The translations under genes were made by a program, and so were the position numbers. Shown here piece after piece: positions 17,282 through 25,401 of a DNA stretch of 45,980 nucleotides. This DNA is from Fortiea sp. LEGE XX443 (GTDB taxonomy: Bacteria; Cyanobacteriota; Cyanobacteriia; Cyanobacteriales; Nostocaceae). Within the stretch, counting starts at the first letter, position 1, and every line of letters begins with the position of its first letter. The notes below the pieces were generated by a model that saw only the letters and a list, made by a program, of their open reading frames with translations, made no database searches and was not told the origin of the DNA. The stretch is from contig NZ_JADEXZ010000050.1 of assembly GCF_015206815.1 (NCBI RefSeq), positions 1 through 45,980 of the forward strand. Direction: 5' to 3'.

Positions 17282-17746
17282 ATGAATAAAGCAGCAGTTC
17301 CCATCAATCTAGCTCAACTCAACCAGGTTGGAGTTTTGTGTACTTGCTTTAACTTGCGTAAAGCTTCACGAATTGTGACACAATTTTTCGATCAAGAATT
17401 GCAGCCAAGCGGGTTGCTGGTAACTCAGTTTACGATTTTAGTAGCGATCGCCATTGTGGGTTCCGGAACAATTAATGAACTAGCACAAGGCTTGGCTATG
17501 GATCGCACCACCCTGACACGCAACCTCAAACCCCTTGAGCGCGAGGGATTCATCCAGATTGAGCCTGGGCAAGATCAACGGACAAGAGTAGTCACTTTGA
17601 CAACAGCAGGGCAGAACACCTTGGCGAAAGCATTACCCCTATGGCAGCAAGCGCAAGCCTGTATTGTAGAAAAGCTAGGACATGAGCGTTGGTCTACTTT
17701 GTTATCGCATTTAAGCGCCACAACAGCTTTAGTCAGCCAAATTTAG
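17282..17746 (+). CDS. MarR-family transcriptional regulator
   Basis: A 154-residue winged-helix regulator: ASRIVTQFFDQELQPSGL, TQFTILVAIAIVGSGTINEL, the recognition helix MDRTTLTRNLKPLEREG and the wing GQDQRTRVVTLTTAG are all typical MarR. GTG at 17261 would put the start inside the promoter, so I use ATG 17282. Cysteines at the N-terminal helix (VLCTCFNLRK) could be redox-sensitive; that is inference. A palindrome overlaps its own promoter and a second, nearly identical one lies in front of the downstream iron-sulfur/SCP2 gene, which is therefore the obvious target. Confidence 0.88.
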   Translation: MNKAAVPINLAQLNQVGVLCTCFNLRKASRIVTQFFDQELQPSGLLVTQFTILVAIAIVGSGTINELAQGLAMDRTTLTRNLKPLEREGFIQIEPGQDQRTRVVTLTTAGQNTLAKALPLWQQAQACIVEKLGHERWSTLLSHLSATTALVSQI

Positions 17747-17758
17747 TTTTTTTTGGAA

Positions 17759-17780
17759 AATAAGTGTACATACACTTATT
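17759..17780. promoter_or_regulatory. Second copy of the MarR-type operator
   Basis: The dyad core is AAGTGTACATACACTT, with extra AT/AT pairs outside, giving 10-base arms around a CA centre. It shares GTGTAxATACAC with the site at 17261-17272. It lies 39 bases before the start of the iron-sulfur/SCP2 gene, in the expected promoter region. Confidence 0.7.
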
Positions 17781-17818
17781 TTCCTGATGGACTGGAAGTT
17801 TTAATCAAGGAGAGTTAT

Positions 17819-19162
17819 ATGCCCAACTTTGACGAACACCCAACAGTTAGACACTGGCGCAAACAGGAAGCATCCGGGGCGAATATTACACCACCCACGC
17901 AAGTTGATGAAGAATGGCTCCGCCACCTCTGTTTAGAAGCTGGCGCGGATGATGTAGGCTTTGTTGAAATTAACCGACCGGAAATAGCAGATCAACGTCA
18001 AGATATTCTGACTACCTTTGCACCAACCAAAACCCTAATTAGTTTTGTGTGCCGCATGAATCAAGAAAATGTTCGTAGTCCAGCACGGTCGGTTGCTAAT
18101 GTTGAATTTCACAACACAGGTGATGAAGTCAATCATATTGCCCATCGGATTTTAGCGGCGCTGAGAGAAAAGGGAATTCGCGGCTTAAATCCAGCAATGG
18201 GATTTCCGATGGAAATGAGTCAATTTCCCGGAAAAGTCTGGGTGGTTTCCCACAAACCTGTAGCCGTGGCTGCTGGCTTAGGACAAATGGGGATTCACCG
18301 CAATGTCATCCATCCCAAATTCGGCAACTTCATCTTGTTGGGAACGATTTTGATTGATGTGGAAGTGACAACTTATCACCAACCCATCGACTATAACCCT
18401 TGCTTGGAGTGCAAACTTTGTGTTTCCGCCTGTCCCGTGGGTGCGATTAGTACCGATGGTGACTTTAACTTTTCGGCTTGCTATACCCACAATTATCGTG
18501 AGTTTCTTGGAGGTTTTACAGATTGGGTAGAAACTGTTGTCGAAAGTAAAAATAGGCGGGAATATCGCCAGCATGTCAGTGCAGATGAATCCGCCTCTAT
18601 GTGGCAGAGCTTATCTTATGGAGCCAACTATAAAGCCGCCTATTGTATGGCAGTTTGCCCGGCTGGAGAGGATGTGATTGCTCCTTTTTTGCAGCAGCGC
18701 AAAGAATTTATTCAAGAAGTAGTCAAACCCTTACAGGAGAAAGAAGAGACGATTTACGTGGTTCCAGGCTCAGATGCCGAAGCGTATGTCAGTCGTCGGT
18801 TTCCTCACAAGCAGGTAAAACAAGTTGGCAATAGTCTACAACCCAAATCGATTCGCGGATTCTTGTGGGGGATGCCTTTGACATTTCAACGCGATCAATC
18901 AAAAAGATTGAATGCGACTTACCACTTTACATTTTTAGGTGCAGAGCCATGTAAAGCAACTGTGATTATTCGTAATCAAACCCTTCAAGTTGAAGATGGA
19001 CATATAGGAATCGCCAACCTTAGCATTACCGCTGACAGCCAAACTTGGTTAAAGTTTCTCGCCAAAGAACAAAATATTGTTTGGGCAATTTTGCGCCAAA
19101 AAATTCGTCTTCAAGGAAAATTAAGGTTGTTGCTGGCTTTTGGCATGTGTTTTCCCAGATAG
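17819..19162 (+). CDS. Reductive dehalogenase/QueG-like 4Fe-4S protein fused to an SCP2 domain
   Basis: A 447-residue protein from ATG 17819, preceded by a strong ribosome-binding site (AAGGAGAG); the longer frame from 17753 runs through the operator. Residues 30-190 resemble the corrinoid-dependent RdhA/QueG fold (KPVAVAAGLGQMGIHRNV, then FGNFILLGTILID). A ferredoxin-like motif follows with C195, C198, C201 and C205 (CLECKLCVSACP), then C221, C276 and C280 (CMAVCP), enough for two clusters. The last ~110 residues (GFLWGMPLTFQRDQ, FLGAEPCKATVIIRNQ, LTITADSQTW-like) look like an SCP2 sterol-carrier lipid-binding domain. It is not a plain epoxyqueuosine reductase. Likely MarR-controlled; the reaction may be reduction of a hydrophobic substrate, which is inference. 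Confidence 0.8.
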   Translation: MPNFDEHPTVRHWRKQEASGANITPPTQVDEEWLRHLCLEAGADDVGFVEINRPEIADQRQDILTTFAPTKTLISFVCRMNQENVRSPARSVANVEFHNTGDEVNHIAHRILAALREKGIRGLNPAMGFPMEMSQFPGKVWVVSHKPVAVAAGLGQMGIHRNVIHPKFGNFILLGTILIDVEVTTYHQPIDYNPCLECKLCVSACPVGAISTDGDFNFSACYTHNYREFLGGFTDWVETVVESKNRREYRQHVSADESASMWQSLSYGANYKAAYCMAVCPAGEDVIAPFLQQRKEFIQEVVKPLQEKEETIYVVPGSDAEAYVSRRFPHKQVKQVGNSLQPKSIRGFLWGMPLTFQRDQSKRLNATYHFTFLGAEPCKATVIIRNQTLQVEDGHIGIANLSITADSQTWLKFLAKEQNIVWAILRQKIRLQGKLRLLLAFGMCFPR

Positions 19163-19171
19163 TTCAACTTC

Positions 19172-20269
19172 CTAACTCAAGTAGCAATGACAATCTGGCT
19201 TCTCAATCAAAGATTCAACCAAGGCATTTAAAGCAGTTGCAGCAAGTAGTCCACCGCCCAAAGTACCTTCAATTGCGATCGCTGGAATCTGTTGTTGCAT
19301 GAGTTGGCGTTTAGCAGCGGGAGCATGGCTAAAACCGATAGGCATCGCAATTACTAAAGCTGGTTGAATTTTTTGCTCTTTGATGGCAGCGCAGGTGGCG
19401 AGGAGAACCGAAGGTGCATAACCAATCACTAAAACGCAACCATTGGAAGCTTGCAGTAGTTTTTCTTGCCATTCTTGATGTTGCCAAAATTCCTGTTCGG
19501 CTTCTGTGGCGGTGGTGACGTGGGGATCGTTAATCAAAGTAGTGACTCGACAGCCCAAGTGAGCTAATCTTGTTTGATCTAAAGCAGCTGCAACAGTAGG
19601 AATATCCACAACAATCTCACAGCCGGAAGAGAAGGCTTGACGACTAGCCGCGATCGCACCTGCACTCACCCTGACGAAGGATGCTAAACTCACATCACCA
19701 CAGGCTAAAACCAACTGAGCAATTAGGTGTTGCTCAATTTCAGAACGGTTTGATAAATCAGGTAACAAAAGTTGTAAAGATTCGGCAAATGCTTCTGAGT
19801 GGGTGTGTATCTCTGCATCTAAACCACTCCAAAGTTTTTCTAGTCCCCCTAAGCCAACTTGAGTTTCTACTTCTAACAATTTAAGTTGAGCGAGGACTTC
19901 CGCCTGCATAATTTGACAATGGCGATCGCGCCCTAATAATCCTTCTAATGCTGAGGCTGTTTGTCGCAATTGGGCAATTTGTTGCATAATCGCCCAATAT
20001 TGTTGCTGTAACTGCGCTGTCAAAGTGTCGGTTTCTGGTTCTACTTCCAAAATATTGCGGATGTGGTTGAGTTGGAACCCTTGCTGCTTCAGTGCCACAA
20101 TCCTTTGCAGGCGGATGACATCTTGTTCAGTGTAGAGACGATAGTTGCTAGGCGATCGCACAGGTTGCGGCAACAGCCCCAATTGATGGTAATGTCGCAC
20201 CATGCGGGGAGTAATACCACCACCCACAGCATCTGTAAGTTCTTTAATGGTCAAGGAACAAGTATTCAT
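19172..20269 (-). CDS. coaR: CoaR-like cobalt/corrinoid-sensing MerR regulator fused to CbiC/CobH domain
   Basis: A 365-residue fusion. The N-terminal MerR DNA-binding domain (ITPRMVRHYHQLGLLP, SNYRLYTEQDVIRLQRIVAL) is followed by a coiled coil and a precorrin-8X methylmutase-like domain from about 170 (LVLACGDVSLASFVRVSAGA, CEIVVDIPTVAAALDQTRL, ALVIAMPIGFSHAPAAKR, GTLGGGLLAATALNALVE). The protein ends with a Cys-His-Cys motif (DCHCYLS). This is the architecture of Synechocystis CoaR, which activates the cobalt exporter gene coaT and whose C-terminal CHC is needed for cobalt sensing. No coaT lies here: the gene is convergent with the iron-sulfur/SCP2 gene, and the gene on its other side is a carotenoid oxygenase on the same strand. 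TTG 20284 is an alternative start. Confidence 0.88.
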   Translation of the reverse strand: MNTCSLTIKELTDAVGGGITPRMVRHYHQLGLLPQPVRSPSNYRLYTEQDVIRLQRIVALKQQGFQLNHIRNILEVEPETDTLTAQLQQQYWAIMQQIAQLRQTASALEGLLGRDRHCQIMQAEVLAQLKLLEVETQVGLGGLEKLWSGLDAEIHTHSEAFAESLQLLLPDLSNRSEIEQHLIAQLVLACGDVSLASFVRVSAGAIAASRQAFSSGCEIVVDIPTVAAALDQTRLAHLGCRVTTLINDPHVTTATEAEQEFWQHQEWQEKLLQASNGCVLVIGYAPSVLLATCAAIKEQKIQPALVIAMPIGFSHAPAAKRQLMQQQIPAIAIEGTLGGGLLAATALNALVESLIEKPDCHCYLS

Positions 20270-20299
20270 TTTGGCGTAATACAATCCTTATCTTGTGGA

Positions 20300-20343
20300 A
20301 TAAGCTCTCTAGCCACTTCTAGATTTTAGGCTAGAGAGCTTAT
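20300..20343. promoter_or_regulatory. Long dyad upstream of coaR
   Basis: Arms ATAAGCTCTCTAGCC and GGCTAGAGAGCTTAT are exact complements around a 14-base spacer. On the minus strand the spacer begins TAAAAT, a possible -10. It lies 31 bases upstream of the coaR start and could be an operator for CoaR or a hairpin; I cannot decide. Confidence 0.5.
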
Positions 20344-20390
20344 CCCAATAGACATCTCCATAAATTCATAATGCGTTACCTGAAACCCTT

Positions 20391-20418
20391 GTAGAGACGT
20401 TACATGTAACGTCTCTAC
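20391..20418. repeat. 28-bp perfect palindrome downstream of the carotenoid oxygenase
   Basis: The half-site GTAGAGACGTTACA is followed at once by its complement. This GTAGAGACG...CGTCTCTAC class is widespread in cyanobacterial genomes. It may serve as terminator hairpin for the oxygenase gene, 27 bases after its stop. Confidence 0.7.
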
Positions 20419-20444
20419 ATTCATTTTCGGAGATATCTAATTAG

Positions 20445-21836
20445 TTAAAATCCTGTCAACTGTTTTTCAGTAACCCAAGCAGCATGAAACCCATAGGGTA
20501 CGCGTTGCGGAATTAGCAACCGCGCCACAGGTTCAGCGGTAACATTTTGAGCATTCATCACCAACAATTCTGAAGTATTTGCAGTCTCATCGTGAACAAA
20601 AGTCATCAACCAACCATCATCCTCAGCCGTGGCGTTGGGACGTGGGACAAATACAGACTCACCGCCATAACGTCCTTGTCCAAATTCATGAGTTTGGGAT
20701 GTAGCATTACTAAAGTCGTATTTTATTACACCGTCAAACAAAGGCACGGGAGTATCTGCGCTTTTATTAACATAGCCGTAGCGAGTTTGTCGCCCCAAGA
20801 AATTCTCGTTGACGCGGGGAAATTCCCCAGCAATATCATCTAATTTTGACTCAGAAACAGCACCAGTAGTCAAGTTAAACCGCCATTGATGCAGTCGCGG
20901 AATATTTGCATCAGGATCATCGGCACCGCTAAAACCCAACACAGAAGTAGAACTCATCCGACAGGCGATTAATACTACTTCATCGTCCTGTTCATAAGCG
21001 TTCAGGGTATGAAACACATAGCAAGACGGGCTTTCAAACCAGCGAATCTTGCTGTTGTCGCCGTGACGTGGGAGAATGCCAAAACGACTTGGGCGATCGC
21101 GCTCAAACATCATCATTGGTTCTCCTCGTTGCATCCGTTCTGGGCTAAAAGTCAACGGCAAATCCATGAAAATTGTGTAGTTTTCTGTGATGGCGAAATC
21201 GTGCATCATCACAGCAGTGGGGATTTCAATTGGTACAGTCCATAACAACTCACCTGCTGCGGAAACTATGCCATATTGCAGGTATGGTGGCATAAAGGAG
21301 TAGCCAAAAAACACCATCTCACCCGTAATTGGATCTACTTTGGGATGAGCAGTGAAAGCAGAAATTAGTTTGTCATTAAAGGTGTAAGCACCAATTGTCT
21401 TTAACTCTGGAACCTCAATTGCATGAGGCGCACCGCCTTCCCAAACCGCCAATAGCTGTCCACCATGCCAAACTAAGGCTGTGTTTGCAGTATTTCCAGA
21501 GATACCAGGATGATTATCTGCTTGCGGCGGTTCTAACAACCCAGTCAAAACCGCCTTACCCGCTTCATGCTCAGTTTGCCATTTTTGTGTCTGTACATAG
21601 CGGTTGCGATAAACAGCTTTACCCTGATTAATCCTGACACCATGCAGCATCCCATCCCCATCAAACCAATGATATTGACCAATGGGCGACCACTGCGGAT
21701 TAGGGCCATTCCTCACAAACATACCTGATAGTTCGGGTGGTAGTTCACCAATTACTTGCAGATTTTCCGCAGTAATTTCTTCACGAACTGGCGCAAAGTT
21801 GCCATCAAGATATGGATTAACCACTGTTTCGCTCAT
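20445..21836 (-). CDS. Carotenoid oxygenase (RPE65 / carotenoid cleavage dioxygenase family)
   Basis: A 463-residue protein of the seven-bladed propeller carotenoid-oxygenase family, normal length. The four iron-binding histidines are visible: H164 (FTAHPKVDP), H212 (MMHDFAITENY), H276 (FHTLNAYEQDD) and H451 (YGFHAAWV). The N-terminus GMFVRNGPNPQW and HWFDGDGMLHGV are signature segments. Such enzymes split carotenoids or apocarotenoids to apocarotenals such as retinal; the cleavage position cannot be told from the sequence. There is no signal peptide. The gene stands alone between repeats. Confidence 0.93.
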   Translation of the reverse strand: MSETVVNPYLDGNFAPVREEITAENLQVIGELPPELSGMFVRNGPNPQWSPIGQYHWFDGDGMLHGVRINQGKAVYRNRYVQTQKWQTEHEAGKAVLTGLLEPPQADNHPGISGNTANTALVWHGGQLLAVWEGGAPHAIEVPELKTIGAYTFNDKLISAFTAHPKVDPITGEMVFFGYSFMPPYLQYGIVSAAGELLWTVPIEIPTAVMMHDFAITENYTIFMDLPLTFSPERMQRGEPMMMFERDRPSRFGILPRHGDNSKIRWFESPSCYVFHTLNAYEQDDEVVLIACRMSSTSVLGFSGADDPDANIPRLHQWRFNLTTGAVSESKLDDIAGEFPRVNENFLGRQTRYGYVNKSADTPVPLFDGVIKYDFSNATSQTHEFGQGRYGGESVFVPRPNATAEDDGWLMTFVHDETANTSELLVMNAQNVTAEPVARLLIPQRVPYGFHAAWVTEKQLTGF

Positions 21837-21933
21837 GATATTGTCTATGAAACTCTGTAAATTTGCAGAAGTACATAACTTAATGATGACAATTTAAAAG
21901 CAATCCTTGGCTATTGAATGGAAACTTAGGAAC

Positions 21934-22126
21934 TAAGTAGTCGGACACAATAAAATTCATGGGTGGAGATAGGTTACAGGTTACAGTCAAAAATTTGTGT
22001 AATTATAGCAGTAGCCAAGGCAGTTAGGACATCGGCCAATGATAAAACTCATGCACTAAAAGACTTTTAACCCTGTCACCTGTAACCTGTTCCCTGTCAC
22101 CTGCTATAATTCTGTCTGATTACTTA
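21934..22126 (+). mobile_element. Outer MITE (family 1), interrupted by an inner MITE
   Basis: The ends TAAGTAGTCGGACACAAT and, reverse-complemented, TAAGTAATCAGACAGAAT agree at 15 of 18 bases. An uninterrupted copy lies at 44990-45093. The element contains GGTTACA heptads and is split by the family-2 element at 22006-22106 plus a duplicated TA. Without that insert it would be 90 bp; the copy at 44990 is 104 bp, the 14-base difference being exactly two heptads. Confidence 0.8.
22006..22106. mobile_element. Inner MITE (family 2), 101 bp, flanked by duplicated TA
   Basis: Bounded by TAGCAG and CTGCTA with TA on each side (22004-22005 and 22107-22108). Its 60-base core (GGCAGTTAGGACATCGGCC and on) is nearly identical, inverted, to 41772-41879. 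It carries four GGTGACA-type heptads against five in that copy, accounting for the 7-base length difference. Confidence 0.8.
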
Positions 22127-22236
22127 TTACGTCTACTGAACAAGCCATCACCCAGACCCTCGGTAACAAATGGACTTTAACGTTACATTTGGTGATCTGT
22201 TTGGTGATGGCTATTTGCTGTATTTTAAGGAAACAA

Positions 22237-25200
22237 CTATCCAATAGTCGAGATAGTTACACCCGTTACGGCTATAGCACCAGCGATCGCACTAGCTACA
22301 AGAGAGGTGAGTGCTGTGCCAAATAGCCACCAAGCGGCGTTAGCAACTGTTTTTTGAGTTTCTTCAGCTTGCTTTTTCGCTTGCTGCTGGATGCTGTGTA
22401 AGCGTTCTTTGGTGATCTGCTGAATGCGTTCGGCTCGTTGCAGAACACTATCTCGTGCGGCTTCGATTTGATTGATAATTCGGTTAGCGTCTTCCTCGGA
22501 AATATCTTCACGAGAACTGATCAGCGCCACTAAAGTATCACGATCAAATTGACTCAGGCGATCGCGCAATGCTTCAAATCCTGCTTGTGGATCATCAAAC
22601 AATTTTGCAAAATCATGTCTAATGTCTTCATAATTGAGTTCAGGACGATTGAGGGAGTTGAGATAGTTGCGAATTCTGCTTGTAACTCGCTCTGTGGCTG
22701 ATTGCACTCCTTGTTGAATCTGCTGGAATTGTTTGACAATTGCATCACGCGCCGATTCTATTTGATCAGCAATGCGGTTAGCTTCTTGTTCAGAAATATC
22801 CTCGCGTTGGGATAATAACGCTACCAATGTTGAACGGTCAACTTGAGAGAAGCGATCGCTTAAGTTACCAATTCCAACGCTAGGATCTTGCAGTAACATC
22901 TGTAAATCGCGCTTAATACCTTCGGGGTTGAGTTCTTCTTTGTTGGTGTGGCGTAGATAGTCTTCTAACTTCGCTTCAAAATCTACAACTCGTTGAACGG
23001 TGCGATTTGCCAAGCGGCGGGGCGCTTTGATAATGTTAGTAATAGCATCTTGAACTCGGTCAATACTTCGTTGAACTTGCTCTTCGCTTAAGTCGCCTCG
23101 TTGGCTGACGAGTTTAACTAAAGTTTCTCGGTCAATGTGAGATAAGCGATCGCGTAATGCAGAAACCCCCTGTTGCGGATCAGCTAACAATTTTTCCAAA
23201 TCTCTGCGGATACCTTCTGGATCGAGTTCTTCTAAATTGGTATTGCGGAGATAGTTGGCGATCGCAGTTGTGGTTTGCTGGTACTGTTCTCTAGCTTGAT
23301 CTGCGAATTCTTGCGGTGTATGCAAGATGTTATTTCTGACAGATTCTAGCTGATTGAGAATTTGATTGATTTCATCCTCATTCAAATCTTGACGCTGACT
23401 CAGCAGTTTTAATAAGGTATCACGGTGAAGCAGCGCGGTCTTGGGGGTTTCCCCCATGAGCGACTGCTGAACCCCGGAGGGGTCAAACTGGGATAAACGC
23501 TGACGCAGCAAGTTAAATCCAGTTTGAGGATCTTGAAGTAAAGTGCTGAAATCACGGCGAATACTTTCAGGATTCAGTTCTTCCTTGTGAGTATTTCGCA
23601 GATAATCTGCAACTTTTTGTTGTAGTTGATTAGTTTGGGTTCTGGCTTGTTCTTTTAATTGCTTCAAGACAGAATCACGCACACTTTCCAGTTGATTCAG
23701 CAGATTATTCGCTTCTTCTTCGCTAAAGTCTTGACGTTGCAGTAATACTTGCACAAAGATATCACGGTCAAATCCCTGTAAGCGATCGCTCAAATCTTCT
23801 ACTTCTGTCAACAACTTAGAAAAATCTCGTTCAACAGCTTCAGGCTTGAGTTCTTCTTTACTAGTGGAACGCAGATAATTTTCGATGCGGTTTCGCAAAT
23901 CTTGACTCTTATCTTTGACTTCCGCCTGTTTGACAGTTGCTAAAACTTCTTGGCGAATGTCTTCCATTTGCTGTGCAATTTCCTTGACTCTGGCTTCGCT
24001 AATATCACTCCGTCGAATCAGAAAATTAGCAAAATCTTCTTGGTTGAGTTCCTCTAATTCTCGACGCATAGTAGCCGCATCTGCTTGTGGATCATAGATG
24101 ACTTCGCGGAATTCATCTTTAATTGTGATGCGGTTAAAGTGCCAAGGTAAAGAATTTTTAATGTAAGCTTCTACATCTTGACGGTAATGGGAGTTGAAGC
24201 GTGGAACTCTAGATTTAGTAGTTTTTTCGATAGTTTCTTGCAGTTGATGAGTGATATTCTCGATATCTAAATCCTGAACTTTATCTTTCAGCTTTTGTAG
24301 CTGATTGGTAATTTTGTTCACATCTATATCCGAAACATTCACTCTTTCTAAAACTACTGGTAAAGCAGCAGTCAATCCTGATTGAATGGCTTGTTTCATC
24401 CCGCCATTTTTGCCGTTACCACTACCACTAACGGTAACTAATTGCTGCAAGCGATCGCCTAATTCATCTGACTGTAATTCTTCAGGAGTCGCAGATGTAA
24501 GTAAGTTAATTACTTGTTGTGTAGGATTGCGCCGCGCCAGAGTTTGCTGCCAAGCAGCTTCTAATTGGTCAGCAATTTTATTGATATCTGCTTTAGAAAA
24601 ATCTGTGCGATCGCTAATTAAATTGACAAAAGTTTGACGATTGAAATTTCGCGTCAAGTCATTATCAGGGATAGATTGCCAATCTATATCGCTGAAAATT
24701 TTATCAAATTGACTGCGGATATCATTAAAATCCAACTGTGGTTTTGGCAAATTAACTAAAGAATTTTGCAGCGTATTTTTAATACTATCAGCATCAAACC
24801 CCGAAGTTAATTCTCTTCTGACTGCGGCTGTAATATCTTCAGCCGTTGAAACCATTTGTTGTTTTGCTACATTCGCGCCAACAGCACTAGTTGCAGTTCC
24901 CATTAATGCTTGAAGTCCAGCATTAGCAGTATTTGCTACTGAACCTATTAAGGAACCTACTGTTGAGGAACCAAACCAAACTACTATCGAGAAGTATGCA
25001 GACCAGATAACTATACCAATAATTGCGCCTAAAAATGCACTTTCAATTAAGCTGAGTTTTACTGCTAGAAAACAAGCGATAAATAATGCAATGGTAGCGC
25101 TAATTAATGACCAAATTCCAACTTTATTTTCTACTTTGCGAATTTTAGTTCCCCAGCTTTCAGAATCATCGCTAGAACTTGAATCATCTCCAATAGCAGA

Positions 25201-25401
25201 AACTCTTAAAGCTACTGCAAAGTTAGTTAGTAATAGCTGAAAGGCAAATGCCATTAAGATACCAGCCAGCAACGAAACCAAGAATTTTGGCCCGGAAAAG
25301 ACAACTGATACTTCTTCAGGAGTTAAAACTTCCTGCACTTCGGCTATGGCGGCTAATCCCAGATTATGCCATCCTAAATAATTTTCTACAATTTGAAGCA
25401 T
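22237..25401 (-). CDS. Large repeat-containing membrane protein, 1054 aa
   Basis: Function not recognised. Three N-terminal hydrophobic segments (VSLLAGILMAFAFQLLL, LISATIALFIACFLAV, IIGIVIWSAYFSIVVWF) and one C-terminal segment (GTALTSLVASAIAGAIAVTG) flank a large hydrophilic region. This region holds about seven repeats of 90-100 residues, clearest in the last five: YLRxTxKEELNPExIxRDFxxLL, DPxxGxxxLRxRLSQ, DRxTLVxLLSQRxDxSEEExN and a QIESxRD helix. Helical, charged linkers suggest an extended or coiled scaffold. In the fourth complete repeat, 19 extra residues (PSGVQQSLMGETPKTALLH) interrupt the QFD/RDTLL junction; the corresponding DNA is a palindromic interspersed repeat. Both ends are membrane-associated, so the repeats may form a loop or tether. 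Confidence 0.8.
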   Translation of the reverse strand: MLQIVENYLGWHNLGLAAIAEVQEVLTPEEVSVVFSGPKFLVSLLAGILMAFAFQLLLTNFAVALRVSAIGDDSSSSDDSESWGTKIRKVENKVGIWSLISATIALFIACFLAVKLSLIESAFLGAIIGIVIWSAYFSIVVWFGSSTVGSLIGSVANTANAGLQALMGTATSAVGANVAKQQMVSTAEDITAAVRRELTSGFDADSIKNTLQNSLVNLPKPQLDFNDIRSQFDKIFSDIDWQSIPDNDLTRNFNRQTFVNLISDRTDFSKADINKIADQLEAAWQQTLARRNPTQQVINLLTSATPEELQSDELGDRLQQLVTVSGSGNGKNGGMKQAIQSGLTAALPVVLERVNVSDIDVNKITNQLQKLKDKVQDLDIENITHQLQETIEKTTKSRVPRFNSHYRQDVEAYIKNSLPWHFNRITIKDEFREVIYDPQADAATMRRELEELNQEDFANFLIRRSDISEARVKEIAQQMEDIRQEVLATVKQAEVKDKSQDLRNRIENYLRSTSKEELKPEAVERDFSKLLTEVEDLSDRLQGFDRDIFVQVLLQRQDFSEEEANNLLNQLESVRDSVLKQLKEQARTQTNQLQQKVADYLRNTHKEELNPESIRRDFSTLLQDPQTGFNLLRQRLSQFDPSGVQQSLMGETPKTALLHRDTLLKLLSQRQDLNEDEINQILNQLESVRNNILHTPQEFADQAREQYQQTTTAIANYLRNTNLEELDPEGIRRDLEKLLADPQQGVSALRDRLSHIDRETLVKLVSQRGDLSEEQVQRSIDRVQDAITNIIKAPRRLANRTVQRVVDFEAKLEDYLRHTNKEELNPEGIKRDLQMLLQDPSVGIGNLSDRFSQVDRSTLVALLSQREDISEQEANRIADQIESARDAIVKQFQQIQQGVQSATERVTSRIRNYLNSLNRPELNYEDIRHDFAKLFDDPQAGFEALRDRLSQFDRDTLVALISSREDISEEDANRIINQIEAARDSVLQRAERIQQITKERLHSIQQQAKKQAEETQKTVANAAWWLFGTALTSLVASAIAGAIAVTGVTISTIG
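23425..23481. repeat. 57-bp interspersed repeat inserted in frame in the repeat protein
   Basis: GC-rich compared with its surroundings, with short palindromes (TTGGGGGTTTCCCCC and CCCCGGAGGGG types). It encodes 19 residues absent from every other repeat unit of the protein, exactly at the join between the QFD and RDTL segments. 57 is a multiple of three, so the frame is preserved. Confidence 0.75.

Noticed and set aside
20285-20444. Cobalamin riboswitch upstream of coaR
   Set aside because: No B12-box consensus is recognisable; the region contains only a dyad and a palindromic repeat.
21934-22126. CRISPR-like repeat array
   Set aside because: Heptads are contiguous without spacers and sit within inverted-end elements; no cas genes occur in the window.
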